From positions 2,852,001-2,916,000 of the forward strand of contig OU964923.1 in the NCBI GenBank assembly GCA_918807975.1: a stretch of 64,000 nucleotides of DNA, read 5' to 3'. Below the pieces are notes generated by a model that was not told the DNA's origin, ran no database searches, and saw nothing but the letters and a program-made list of their open reading frames with translations. A program made the position numbers and the translations under genes. Positions 33,545 through 44,719 of the stretch are shown in pieces (positions within the stretch are counted from its first letter, which is position 1; every line of letters begins with the position of its first letter). This stretch comes from Aplidium turbinatum (Eukaryota; Chordata; Ascidiacea; Aplousobranchia; Polyclinidae).

Positions 33545-33905
33545 GTGATCCTTCTGCATCAAGAGCAGGGCTGGGGAGTCGGAGGGATTTTGCCGCGCTT
33601 GGAGTCGTTAAAAAAACAGACTCCGTCTTGATACAAAACAACATTTTGTCAATGCACAATAACATTTGTCCGCCCCCGGCTCAAGATCACGCGGCGCTGG
33701 TTCGACTCTCGGGGTGTACGCTTGAGCAACGCATTTCTGGACTACTCTCCATTCCCCGGCAACAACACTTCAACAATCGGAAAACTTCACTCTGCCAATC
33801 TCGGTAACCGGCAATGCGTCAAAAGCCTCTAGACTACAAGTAACGGTATGCAAAAATACCTATCAAGGCTTTGTCAGTCGGAGGATAAAGATTCAAAAAC
33901 CAACC
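33545..33905 (+). repeat. MITE end followed by SINE-tail family copy
   Basis: CAGGGCTGGGGAGTCGGAGG (33568) resembles the left end of the small MITE at 35833. From 33660 the sequence is a copy of the common family: TTCCCCGGCAACAACACTTC, GCGTCAAAAGCCTCTAGACT, GGCTTTGTCAGTCGGAGGAT. Confidence 0.5.
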
Positions 33906-35830
33906 ATTTTTGTTTGCAATCTTTTTTGAAACTATTGTTTCTTTCCTCCGCATTGATCTCTACAACTCCACCAGAAAATAGAAGTGTTTGTTCTATTAAA
34001 CTTAGTTTTTATGAAAGTCATCGTTTCAATTTCGATCACAACTTAAAGTGAAATTGGAAAACCCTGGCTCTGGTTAAATCAGCATCAAAACTCTAATAAT
34101 CCAGTTGTGGCCACCTATGCTACCTTTGATTAAATATAGACAATATTTGCAAAACTGTTTGAAAGACTGGACCAGGCGCAATATTTCGCCCACCCCTGCA
34201 TTTTAGGGTGAGATTCGTGATATCAAACAATTGTTGCAGCGTCCTGCAGATTAAAAATACGCTGCCGGTTTAGGCATGCAAACGCATAAGTTAAGTCTTA
34301 ATTGCAAACCAAATATTTACCATGAATTATTGAAATAAATTATGATGTTGTATCATGATGATGTCTATGATGTAATTATGATATTAATTAAGACATATTA
34401 TAAAATAATTATGATGTCCATGCGTCTGCTCTTTCTGACCATCACGTGATTGCAAACTGATATTGTTACAAGTTCCACTGACATTGTTTACGTACAGAAA
34501 CAGTTTATTGAACGAGAAAAACGACTCTTTACGCCGAGTCAAAACGTACAGACAGTCCAGCCATTGTACTCATGCAACTCGTAGCGCTCACAAACCACAT
34601 TTGAAATTTAAAACCATGTTGTTCTGTAAAAAAAAACAGCATTTAATTGGTGGAGTTAGTTCAATACCAACGCGTGTGCGATCAACCGATTTCGTCAAGA
34701 TATTCGATTCGCTGGAAGTTGATACTTTTTCGCCGATTTTCGCTGGAAGTTGATACCAAAGACATCGGAACAAAACTAATGAAACGTTACTTATATCTAT
34801 GGAATAACATGCAATTACATCACAACAGAGAACAAAATGCACGTTTTTAAGCGACAGATACCAGAAGCTCGAACATGGACGAAGAAAATACTTGATCTAT
34901 CAATCACTTTCCCGCAAAGGTATCTGTTTGTGCACCGTCCCAAGGTCCCAAAAATATACCTTAAGCAGTAGGGACTTTTTCTTGTCTGCCAAAAATAAAT
35001 TCGTGCAACAATTTACAATTGTCACTAAACAAGAGATGTTTGTAATGGTAGAGCAGTGAAATGACACTGTACAGTACATATTGCAATATTCAGAAATAAA
35101 AAAACAAAGCAAATACAGTACACCATAAAAATAACAAAAATATCATTAAAAGATTTCTAAAAAGAATAGTTTGAATGCAAATGGCAGCAATAAACATGAT
35201 TGTAAATTTGTAATAGCATAATATACAAAGACGGTGATGATTCTCACACTTCTTTGCAAGCACCGTTTGCCCACTTTAGATCTCACTATGTGACAAACCC
35301 AACCGATCAGTTATTTGATTGAGCTGTTTGTAATAAAAGAATAAAAGATCAGTTTACAATTTAACTTCAATAGTGACGTTTATACCTTGATGGCAATCCT
35401 TGGTCAAAATGAGTACACAGAAACAAGCAAACGATGAAAGCAGTTAATGAATTCAAGCACACAAACGAAAAAAACCAACAAATTTTACAGGTTTATATCA
35501 TACATCGCCGGGCTAAGAAAAACAACTTCGCATAAAGATTTAAATCATCAACTGACAAATTCGTCTTAGGTAGGGTATAGGAGAAAGCAAAAAATACGCG
35601 AAAAAGGTTGGAGAGACTGAATCAAACATGGAGGCAGTAGGATTGAGTGAAGAGGATGCACTCAACAAACCAAGTCTGCACCGGCGTGGGATTGAACTTA
35701 GAAAATACTTATCAAAATTAAACTGACTGCACAACGACTGATTTACTGCAAGTTCATCGTAATATGATCTAAATATAGAGAAAAAAAAAGATCAGGCACA
35801 GAATCAACATCATGCTCTAGCAGCCTTCTA
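33906..35830. other. Non-coding interval
   Basis: AT-rich. A short direct repeat, TTCGCTGGAAGTTGATAC, occurs twice near 34708 and 34740. No exon could be supported. Confidence 0.4.
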
Positions 35831-35832
35831 GT

Positions 35833-35931
35833 CAGGGCTGTGGAGTTGGAGAGATTTTGGGGTGTCCGAAGTCGGTCAGATATAAACGGAGGAGTCGGAG
35901 TCGTGGATTTTGCCCCGACTCCACAGCCCTG
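35833..35931. mobile_element. 99-bp MITE, CAGGGCTGTGG termini
   Basis: The left end is CAGGGCTGTGGAGTTGGAG and the right end CGACTCCACAGCCCTG. GGAGTCGGAGTCG repeats lie within. The flanks do not show a perfect target duplication. Confidence 0.65.
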
Positions 35932-36144
35932 TTTCTTGTGCACTAGCATCAAATAGCGACAATCTAGGATAGTATAATGATACCACTTGACCCTGAAGGC
36001 TCAAACAGCGAGCACATTTAATAAAACATGTTGATCACATTATAAATGAATCAAAGGCACTGATCACATGTTTCCATCTTTGCAAGTGCAGTGGTACGCT
36101 TCATATGACATGTGGTATAAAAACGTCCATCAAATGATGGGTGG

Positions 36145-37866
36145 TCACAAACGACGACCGATTTGCAAATAGAATGGCCACCTCAAGCTACACCAGCCAC
36201 AGCATGAAAAGGCCACTGCAAACGGCCAAAATACCTTGTAAGCTTCACCAAAATGCCACATGTCTGGCAGCTTAAATGCTTTACCACCGACAGCAGTTTG
36301 ACGAAAGCCGATCGGGAACAACAGGCCAACGAAGCAAAGGCAGGCAACTGCGTTAAACAATTTATGAAGGTTAGAAACAATAACACTTCAATCAATTATT
36401 ACCAATAATTGGGTGAAATATACAAAAACTCTCTAACTTCACCCTCGTCATTTCAAATGTAAGATTTGAACCACTGAGCAGGGACGATCACCGACGATAA
36501 GAGTTTCTCCTTAACCTTGCCAGTTGCCATGACAATAAGGAGGTTGTCATTCAAATGGAATCGTGAAAAAATCTTTTTTATTTAAAAAAAAAAAACGTTG
36601 CTATATAGTGATTGAAAATATAAACGGTTTTAAAATAATATTTTTAATCGGCCGCGTACAGCAGAATATTTCTTCATGTAATAACTTACCTGCACCAAAT
36701 GAGAGCCACTGCGCGTAGTAGAGGGCCCATCTTTTCCACCTGGACAATACAACCAAGCAGCAGGTGATGGCAAGCAACACGGTGGCTAGTACAAGGAATA
36801 AAAGTGTTGCTATCCATTCGGGAGGAAGGAATGCTGGAAAGCACTTTGGTTGTCGACCAAAAATGGTTTGGCATTGCTTGGTCAAACCAAAGACAAAGGA
36901 ACCTATATTAAAATAAATCATTCAAACTGATAGCCCACATGTGAATGTGAAACACATGCAGCAGGTATGGGTTTCCGTGCAATCATGCTGCCCTCGAAGC
37001 TGGCTGTGAGACTGCCGATCAGCAATGGCACAGTTCAGCAGGCCATAGACCTAAGAAAAACCGTAGGCATTTCTCTCTATAGCAGATTAGCCTACTGTTG
37101 ATAATGAGAGAAATCAAGGACTATCGTCAAATGGACAACTTCGCAATCGACAGTGTGCTATTAAAGTTTCCTTCCTTTAGCTTATGTCTCAAAAGCCATG
37201 ACCAGAAGGCTATGGGAAGTTTGGCATGGTAGATGTTTATGTGCTAGAGCCCGAATGAACAGATGTGCTCAAAAGCATTTCCTCCATCATGGCAACAAGC
37301 CTGTCCCCAAGCGCTCACATGCCAGAAGCCGGTGGCACTTCTTGGAACATCGGTTATACTCCACCGCCGAGTGCTCGGTTAATATAAAACGGAATGACGC
37401 ATCATCGACAAACGAGCATTCATACTTAAGACGGTTTCTGTATCTTTGTAAATTGCTCACAAATACCATACTTGTTCTTTAGATTTAGAACTTCTCAATA
37501 TTTTTTTTGATTGTGTGACCCCATTTTCAAAAAATAAGTTTCTATGTAATCCCTTGAATGCCAGCCTATTGTGTACAAATCTACTGTAGTCTCTGTAGAC
37601 ACACTTATATTTACTATACGACCCTCAATTCACAATCTCGTTTGGAGTTGCGACTCGCAGTTTGAAAAGCCCCAAGTTAGACAGCAAGTTTAATTGTGAC
37701 GTCACCGATCTCTTGTTAAAATACATCGTTAGAAAACCACGTATATAATATATACCATACCTGCGTCGGCTCCAGTGTGGATCCAGTCGGGGTAGACCCA
37801 ACTTGTGAGCGCGAATATTGTGGACAATGAAAACAAAACCATGGAGAAAACATTTTGAGTATCCAT
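36145..37866 (-). CDS. MOSMO: Modulator of Smoothened (MOSMO), 3 exons
   Basis: Exons 37866-37761, 36902-36690 and 36347-36145 have GT-AG junctions with matching phases and encode 173 aa (vertebrate MOSMO is about 167). It is a four-pass membrane protein of the claudin-like type that, with MEGF8/MGRN1, limits surface Smoothened and dampens Hedgehog signalling in vertebrates. Diagnostic segments are YPDWIHTG in exon 1, LTKQCQTIFGR and CFPAFLPPEWIATLLF in exon 2, and LLFPIGFRQTAVGGKAFKLP in exon 3. The last membrane segment is diverged and ends in a basic tail (LQIGRRL) unlike vertebrate MOSMO. A splice-acceptor-like AG (37876-37875) lies eight bases before the start codon. Identification is strong; function is inferred by homology. 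Confidence 0.9.
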
Positions 37867-37869
37867 TTT

Positions 37870-38750
37870 AAAACCTTGAGTAATGGAAGAACTATTTTCT
37901 TATGACTTACAATCGTTACAAGTTAAATAACAGCAACACTGCCCTGAATAATTATAGATAAGCTGCTGATAGAATGTCTTGAAAAAGTGATAATGCGCCG
38001 GTACACCCGCCGTTAAGCACAGAAGTTGTAGAAGTACATGAGAAACTTGAATACAAGTCAATTACAAAATAGGCCTCCTCAGAACACAGGATGAGATAGG
38101 TATAATATAGGATAGGTTGCTTACTAAACGACTAGAATGTAAAAAATGAAACATGAGAACACAATTGCTTCAAACCACGAAATAGCAAGAATGATCCGAA
38201 AGTTAGTAACCTTTCATTAAAAATAGGCATCTAATACCTTCAAAGTGGCATATCAAAAGAAACATTATAACCTGCACTACACAAAGATCGATCAGTAATT
38301 TGTCAAACAGTGAATTTTTCACAACAAAAGTGTACCGGATGTTAAAATGCTAACCCTTTCATATTTAAGAAAATAAAGTGTGTACCACCAAACATCTTTA
38401 GGAATGACCCATGATACAAGAGAAGGATTCACAGAGGATACAAACTGATATGCATAAATCAACAAGTGAATAAAAAAACATTTAGTAATATTTAGTAAGT
38501 TAAGCCGAAAACGTTTGGTTGTTGAACTATTTGTAAATATGTAATATACTGTTGTAATGCTCAACCCTGTGTTATTGTTGTGTCTTGCCTGTCTTTGGTA
38601 TAAAAAAGCAAACTCTCTCCCGAAACTATCTTAAGTATATATGTGTAGCTCCACACAAAGCGAAAATGACATGACTTTTGACTCTTTTTTATTTCTTTAA
38701 AGATAATGTCTACAAAGAGATTGTTAACTGCGCAGTTAAATAATAAGGTT
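37870..38750. other. Non-coding, with a decayed ribozyme-repeat copy
   Basis: AAGCCGAAAACGTTTGG (38502-38518) followed about 70 bp later by CTTGCCTGTCTTTGGTATAA resembles the end of the hammerhead-bearing repeat (see 6738-8460), but the CUGAnGA box is gone. Confidence 0.4.
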
Positions 38751-38754
38751 GTTG

Positions 38755-39170
38755 CATGGCCACCTAAAGGTACGGCCTGATTTGTCACATTTTGCAGAGA
38801 TTTCCAGGTTTTTCTAACTTTGGGCGAACGTTTAAATAAATTTTTCTAAAAATTAGATTTTTACGCTTTCTTTATTCTTTTCCCCAGATGATACAATAGA
38901 TTTTAACATCCTCACATGTTGAAAAACAAAGAAAATTTGATTTTGTAAATTTTAGTCAGACTGTTAATTTTAAATAACAGTCTGATTTTGCGTTTTTCAA
39001 CTTACTTTTTCTTATTTGCTACTGCTTCCCCAAGGCAACAAAAAGTTTTTTGTCATTAGGAAACCGCAAAAAGTAAAAACATCTCAAAAAATGTCAGTCA
39101 AGCACTAGCAGTAGCTATAATCAAAATCTGCAAAATGTGACAAATCAGGCCGCATCTCCAGGTGGCCATG
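38755..39170. mobile_element. 416-bp MITE, near-identical to 11787-12203
   Basis: The TIRs begin CATGGCCACCTAAAGGTACG and end TCTCCAGGTGGCCATG. The target duplication GGTTGTTG is perfect (38747-38754 and 39171-39178). The close match to the copy at 11787 implies recent mobility. Confidence 0.9.
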
Positions 39171-39179
39171 GGTTGTTGG

Positions 39180-40270
39180 TATTTTTTATTCCCTTCTATG
39201 TTTAATTGTTTAGTTATATAGATTTACGACAAACTGACACATTGCAGTAATCCAACACAGGATTCTAAGTCACAAAAGTAGATTTGTAATCCTTCATATG
39301 GATTGACGAATAAATAGTACAGTAGCATTAATCCAATATGGCTGCTTGCAATAATAAATCAAAAACTAAAAGCACCTTCATGTTAACACCTTTCGGAAAC
39401 AAAATAGTTTGGCACAGCACAAGAAAATACAAAGCATGTCATACAAACGTCATGAAACAAACATGTCTTGTGTTTGAACTTATTATTATCAAGCACAATC
39501 GCCCTTGTGACGTCATCAGCGATTTAATTCAAAACTAAAGGGCACCAGAGATTACTTACATTTATAGAATTGAAGATGAAAATAGTTTAGTTTTCGAAGT
39601 GCTTGTAACTGAACATGAGTTTAGTATCTACATTTTGAGCTCTTTAGTTTTTATTAGAACGATTAAGGTGTATTTCCAACATTTGCACAGCTAATGGGAA
39701 GTACAAAACTGCCACTTCTGACACAGTTCAAATTACTTTGCTTCAAGCATATTATAATGACTCTAAGTTTGCACTACGTTGCACATAAATAAAATTTTAT
39801 GAAAACTGTCTGTCGTTTAAAGCTTAAAATGCAATACAAATGTCGGTGATGTTTACATCACTATACATTTTACCATAACCAAGGATTATTTCTGTAGATG
39901 ACGAAACGAGTGACTACTAAAAAGGATAAAGATTGTCCTCCTTTACTTTGTTAAAACTACCCATAAAAATACAACTACAACTTTAATCTCTCAAGCAGAT
40001 CATATTGTCCAAGTTCCACCATCAGTAAAATTTGTGCTACAATCATCACATCTCATTGCTTGTACTAAATTATAATAATTAATATGTACAGTTGTACACA
40101 CAATAAAAGCAACTTGCAAGCAAGAAAAAAAAAACAACTTGATTTCAATACAGCAATAATATATTCACTATTACTATAAATTAATGATATATAACAAATA
40201 TATAAATGGACAAACTTTTCTGTTGATGATTAAGACAAAATTGTGTTGTACTACCAAAAACAGGAAAAAA
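39180..40270. other. Non-coding, 3' flank of SUGCT
   Basis: AT-rich with no exon seen. It should contain the 3' UTR of the minus-strand gene that ends at 40281. TGTAGATGACGAAACGAGTG near 39894 faintly recalls the hammerhead-type repeats. Confidence 0.4.
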
Positions 40271-40280
40271 TACACAAAAC

Positions 40281-41513
40281 TCATGATTTCAGAGAACCAT
40301 CGAAAAGAACATTGTCAGCAACCAATTTCGACACAGCAAGACTACTTAGACCAGCCAACTCACAAACAACATCTCTCGTATGTTCTCCAAGCACAGGGGG
40401 GCACATAGGTTGTCTGGGTGGTGAGTTGTTGTAGCGAACTGGTGGACCTGGCACACGAATTGGGCCCCCAGTGGTTGGGTGATCCATTTCCATGATTAAT
40501 TTGTTGTGGATTACTTGTGGGTCGTTGTATGCTTCTTGTATGTTATTAATGGGACCATATGAAAAACTGCAGTTTTCAAAGGATGCTATCCAGTCATCAC
40601 ATGTTTTTTCCTCAAATTTATTTTTCAAAATTGAAATTAAAGCTTTTCTATTAACTACACGGTCACTATTAGTTTGGAATTTCTCATCTTCCAAGATAGA
40701 TTCAAGATTTAAAGTTGAGCAAAAAGATTTGAATTGTCTGTTATTTGCAGCACCAACAGTAAGAAACTTCCCATCTTTAGTTTTAAATGCTTGATAGGGA
40801 ACTATATTACTATGAGCAGTACCCCACCGCTTTGCTTCTACACCTGCATTTAAATAACTTGAACCAATATGACTCAGAATTGCAACTTGAGTTGAAAGCA
40901 AATTACAATCAATTTTTTGGCCCAACCCTGTCTTCTCTTTGTTCCACAACGCAGCCAAAATAGCACCATGAGCAAATAAACCGGTGGAGATATCAGTCAA
41001 TGCAACTCCTACACGACATGGGTCGCCTTCTTCTGGGCCTGTCACATGGTTCAAACCACCGATTGATGAAGCTATTACATCATAACCAGCCCGATTTGCA
41101 TAAGGTCCATCTGGTCCATAACCAGTTATTGAGCAATATATTAATCCTTCATTTATTTTCTGCATTTCACAATATCCCAAACCCATGGAATCCAGCTTTC
41201 CAGGAAGATAGTTTTCTACAAGAATGTCACTTTTTGAGGCAATTGTTTTCAAAATTTCTACTCCTTTATCATGTTTCATGTTTACGGCTATACTCTTTTT
41301 GTTTCTATTAATGGAGAGAAAGTAAGCGCTCTCCACACCAATGAAAGGAGGGCCCCAACTCCTCGTTTCATCTCCGTCAACAGGATGCTCTACTTTTATA
41401 ACTTCTGCTCCCATATCTCCAAGAATCATTGTTGCAAATGGTCCAGCTAGAACCCTAGTCAAGTCCAACACCCTAACACCCCCCAACAAAGCTCTAGATG
41501 CTGTTGCAGACAT
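40281..41513 (-). CDS. SUGCT: Succinyl-CoA:glutarate CoA-transferase (SUGCT-like), intronless
   Basis: A family III (CaiB/BaiF) CoA-transferase of 410 aa in one exon. SUGCT activates glutarate with succinyl-CoA in lysine/tryptophan breakdown. Visible motifs: VLDLTRVLAGPFATMILGDM near the N-terminus, GAEVIKVEHP, NRNKKSIAVNM, GYGPDGPYANRAGYD, and the catalytic Asp174 in GVALTDISTG. The conserved QAFKTKDGKFLTVG lies in the second half. The C-terminal PVLGEHTRDVV is typical of the family. The N-terminus begins almost at the first strand, so no mitochondrial presequence is evident. Vertebrate SUGCT has many exons; here there are none. The frame is whole, so it is not an obvious dead retrocopy. A splice acceptor (TGTTTTACAG) ends 47 bases before the ATG. 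Another family III enzyme cannot be excluded. Confidence 0.85.
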   Translation of the reverse strand: MSATASRALLGGVRVLDLTRVLAGPFATMILGDMGAEVIKVEHPVDGDETRSWGPPFIGVESAYFLSINRNKKSIAVNMKHDKGVEILKTIASKSDILVENYLPGKLDSMGLGYCEMQKINEGLIYCSITGYGPDGPYANRAGYDVIASSIGGLNHVTGPEEGDPCRVGVALTDISTGLFAHGAILAALWNKEKTGLGQKIDCNLLSTQVAILSHIGSSYLNAGVEAKRWGTAHSNIVPYQAFKTKDGKFLTVGAANNRQFKSFCSTLNLESILEDEKFQTNSDRVVNRKALISILKNKFEEKTCDDWIASFENCSFSYGPINNIQEAYNDPQVIHNKLIMEMDHPTTGGPIRVPGPPVRYNNSPPRQPMCPPVLGEHTRDVVCELAGLSSLAVSKLVADNVLFDGSLKS

Positions 41514-41575
41514 ACCAAGAATTCATATGTATCGTGACCACATATAAAAAAATTCAAGACCTGTAAAACACAAAA
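41514..41575 (-). promoter_or_regulatory. Splice acceptor in the SUGCT 5' leader
   Basis: On the minus strand TTTTTGTGTTTTACAG ends at 41561, leaving 47 bases of leader before the ATG. It is either the end of a 5' UTR intron or a trans-splicing acceptor. Confidence 0.5.
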
Positions 41576-42730
41576 ATTGCTTTATCAATAAACAAAAACA
41601 GTAGTCCGATATATCATTTGTCAGCAATAATATACTATAATTGTTGGATGGAAAATGTTTGGCTATTCAATTCAATTAGTTCAAGATCTAAAATATGTTC
41701 ATGGTACTACATACTGGTTGCCAATAATACATTACAACATCCCAAGCATATACCAATCCTAAAACTTCTAAAACAAAACAACAAATGAAGCAAACTTAGC
41801 TTTAAGTGAACTATAAACATACATTTTGAGAAAGAATGGAAAACATGTATCATTGCAAATGAAAGATATTAACAAACAAAACATCACAAAATAATCATTG
41901 TTTAATTGTCAATGAATCATAATTAGCCTATATAATTTGTGTTTATATAGTTGGATGAATCTCATTGGCAACTTCCTATACAGCGTCACCGATATCATTG
42001 AGGTAATGCACAAAGTTGTGAAAGAAATTGAGATGGTGGATGATTATTATCAATTATATCACATTATTATATTCCCTATGTTGTAATATCAAGATCGGCA
42101 AACATTTACAAAAATGGACAAAAGTTATTAGCAATATTTTTTGATAAATTACCAACATGTTGAAAGCAAATTAGTGCCGTGTGGTTATGTCCACTTTAAA
42201 TGTTAAGCACAATGTGATACATGCTTCTTCTTCCTTTGAACCTTTTTCGTCACTCCAAGGGTCCAGGGGCTTTGCCTTTTACCACCCTTGAGCAGTATCG
42301 ACGACTCGATCTAGATGTTTGGGCAGGTGTCGAGAAGCCACTGAATTGATTCATGATCCAGCTCATGCAGACCACGTACATCAGTTGGCATGTATGGCAG
42401 ACATGCTCTACAATTATCTCATCCAGCTTTGTTGTGTCATATTGATCTTCAATTTTATATATAATAGAAACTGCTTATCAAATTAGTCTGATTACTTCAC
42501 CATATCTTCAAAGTGTACAAGTACTGGTACGAAAACATAAAAGCATAGTTTCATAGAAACATTAGAAATTCTGCTGTAAATGACATGATTTGTTCATATT
42601 ATGTTCAATGCAGGATCGCAGTGATTACCGTACTGACTTGATGAGACTTACAAACTTGTTCGGAATCACATGCAGATGCAGTTGCATATGATTTCACTAT
42701 TCAATCAACATTGCAATAAGGTGCAAAGCA
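41576..42730. other. Non-coding spacer between PEX3 and SUGCT
   Basis: About 1.2 kb of AT-rich sequence. It is too long for a compact operon, though both genes read in the same direction. No feature is recognised. Confidence 0.4.
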
Positions 42731-42736
42731 TAACAA

Positions 42737-43813
42737 TCAATGACACAAAAATGAGTCATATACATTTTTTGAAAATTTGTCGAAACTTGAAAGTTTAGAG
42801 ATCTGTTGCAAAAAGTGCGCAGAACAAACTGAATGAAGCTGTGCATTTAGAATTGGCAGTAATTTGGCTAATGGAAGTGATGTTTCCTGAACTTCGGTAA
42901 TCCGTAAGTTTGATGATATGCTTTTAGTCTCTGATACTGTGCAACAAATGTCAGTAGCCACTGAAGCAATCCCTTTATTAACACATTCTAAAAAAACATT
43001 ATTAAAATCAGATGAATCCATGATATCAATTGTTTTTCCTGTCCATGTTTCAACGTTATCAAGCTTTGTCAAAGTGACTGACGTCCACTCTTTCAAAGTT
43101 AATTTTTTAGGAAAAGCAAACTGTAATAACTTTGATCTGGATACCGGTACCTCAGTTGATTGCTGGAACAGACTTGAAGAAATAGCTTGCAAAGTTCTCT
43201 CTAAATCTTTGAAATTGTACATCCCCTGCAATGGCATGGTTTCAACTAAATCTCTTGTGACTTTTAGCACATGAGCAGCAAGATCATGGATACCTTGCTG
43301 CAACAAATAATCATGCGATATAGAAATAAATTTTTCCTGACGAGAATCAACAACATCATCGCTTCTTTCAGGAGTATTGAACATGAGACCGGCAACTTGG
43401 TGCAATTGGATATGCAACACAAGAAATGATAAAGTAACAGAATAAATTCCAGTGACAATTCTGGAGAAAACTGTAACCTTCAGATCGTTCCAAAGGGAAA
43501 TTTTATCACCACTTCCAGACTTCAATTTTTTTGTGATGATCTCAGTATCAGCAACTTGTTTCACCTTTTCTAAAATGTCTTCAAACATCGCCTCAGTAAT
43601 AGACAGACAATGTTGCTGAACTTGATTAAAAGTTTTCTCATATTTCATTTCATCACTGATCTTTTTTTGTTCTTTGGCAATGTGTTGCTTTATCTTATAC
43701 TCAGAAAGCTTTATAATTCCATAGATTCCTCCAATAAACACACCAGAAAAAATAAATTTTCTTCTATGTTGTCGTAAAAAATGACATAGTGACTTGGGAA
43801 ATAAATAAGACAT
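42737..43813 (-). CDS. PEX3: Peroxisomal biogenesis factor 3 (PEX3), intronless
   Basis: 358 aa in one exon (human PEX3 is 373 aa in 12 exons). PEX3 sits in the peroxisome membrane and docks PEX19 to insert other membrane proteins. The N-terminus has a basic cluster (RQHRRK) followed by one membrane segment (residues ~19-37, FIFSGVFIGGIYGIIKL), as expected. Family landmarks: LWNDLKVTVFSRIVTGIYS, then VLHIQLHQVAG, and near the C-terminus SLPLAKLLPILNAQLHSVCS, which closely matches the most conserved part of animal PEX3. The frame is uninterrupted, so a living gene is likely. A pyrimidine-rich acceptor ending TTTTTCAG (43850-43847) lies 33 bases before the start. Confidence 0.9.
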   Translation of the reverse strand: MSYLFPKSLCHFLRQHRRKFIFSGVFIGGIYGIIKLSEYKIKQHIAKEQKKISDEMKYEKTFNQVQQHCLSITEAMFEDILEKVKQVADTEIITKKLKSGSGDKISLWNDLKVTVFSRIVTGIYSVTLSFLVLHIQLHQVAGLMFNTPERSDDVVDSRQEKFISISHDYLLQQGIHDLAAHVLKVTRDLVETMPLQGMYNFKDLERTLQAISSSLFQQSTEVPVSRSKLLQFAFPKKLTLKEWTSVTLTKLDNVETWTGKTIDIMDSSDFNNVFLECVNKGIASVATDICCTVSETKSISSNLRITEVQETSLPLAKLLPILNAQLHSVCSAHFLQQISKLSSFDKFSKNVYDSFLCH

Positions 43814-43870
43814 TTCAATAGAAGAATGGTAACAAAAAACTAATGTCTGAAAAACTTCTTGAGATATTTT
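43814..43870 (-). promoter_or_regulatory. Splice acceptor in the PEX3 5' leader
   Basis: On the minus strand ATCTCAAGAAGTTTTTCAG ends at 43847, leaving a 33-base leader. It has the same arrangement as SUGCT next door: a 5' UTR intron or a spliced-leader acceptor. Confidence 0.5.
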
Positions 43871-44139
43871 TATTGTGGCCTATTTTGAATCTGCAAGAAA
43901 ATAGTTTACGGTACATTAAACAATTATTGCCTTGTGGTTGCAACCTTATAAAGTTGACTAACTTTCGAAGTTGCAACCCTACCTTAGCCAGAATTTGGGT
44001 TATTTTCTGCTGTCTGAACCCTAAAATTAAGAAGTATAATAGTGACAGTGTTGCTGCAAGGGCAAAGCATCACAAAACACATAATAGAATCAGGCCCTGC
44101 GTCAAGACTCAAGAGCCGTTATGCAATGGTGGCATAGGC

Positions 44140-44690
44140 AGAATTTTGCATGGCAGAAAATTTTCACTAAGGATGAAAGGAAAAGTATATCGGAGCTGTG
44201 TGCGGCCTGCAATGCTATATGGTAGCGAGACATGGGTAATGAGAGAGAGTGAACTGGCAATCTTGAGAAGAACGGAAAGGTCAATGGTGAGAGCAATGTG
44301 TGGGGTGAAAACGAGAAGGGAAAAAAGGACTGAAGAATTGTTGGATATGCTAGAGATGAGAGAGACCATAGACCAACTGGCAAGGGCAAATAGAGTAAGA
44401 TGGTATGGACATGTGATAAGGAGGGAGGAAGGAAGTTTTCTTAGAAAGGCACTAGATCTAAAGGTGGATGGAAAAAGGAAACGCAGTCGTCCAAGAAGAA
44501 CGTGGAAACAACAAGTAAAGGATGAATTTAAAAAAGTCGGCCTAAAGGAGGAAGATGCAAGGGACAGGGTGAAATGGAGAAAAGGGATTAAAACAATTGC
44601 TGCGCGGAAACAATCGGCCACCCCCAGTCCCCCACTAGTGGGGAACAAACCGACGATGGATTATGATGATGGCGGCATTCAATTCAATTT
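44140..44690 (+). mobile_element. LINE fragment, reverse transcriptase C-terminal region
   Basis: 5'-truncated non-LTR retrotransposon. The translated part runs FSLRMKGKVYRSCVRPAMLY, GSETW, then ARANRVRWYGHVIRR and SRPRRTWKQQVKDEF, the usual thumb and C-terminal motifs of LINE ORF2. The palm motif FADD is absent, having been lost by truncation. The frame from 44140 stays open to a stop at 44710-44712. It lies head-to-head with PEX3. Clade not resolved. Confidence 0.8.
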
Positions 44691-44719
44691 TACATTCTTT
44701 AACACACAGTAAAACTTTG

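Noticed and set aside
40492-41547. Plus-strand frames of about 100 codons
   Set aside because: Antisense shadows of the SUGCT coding sequence.
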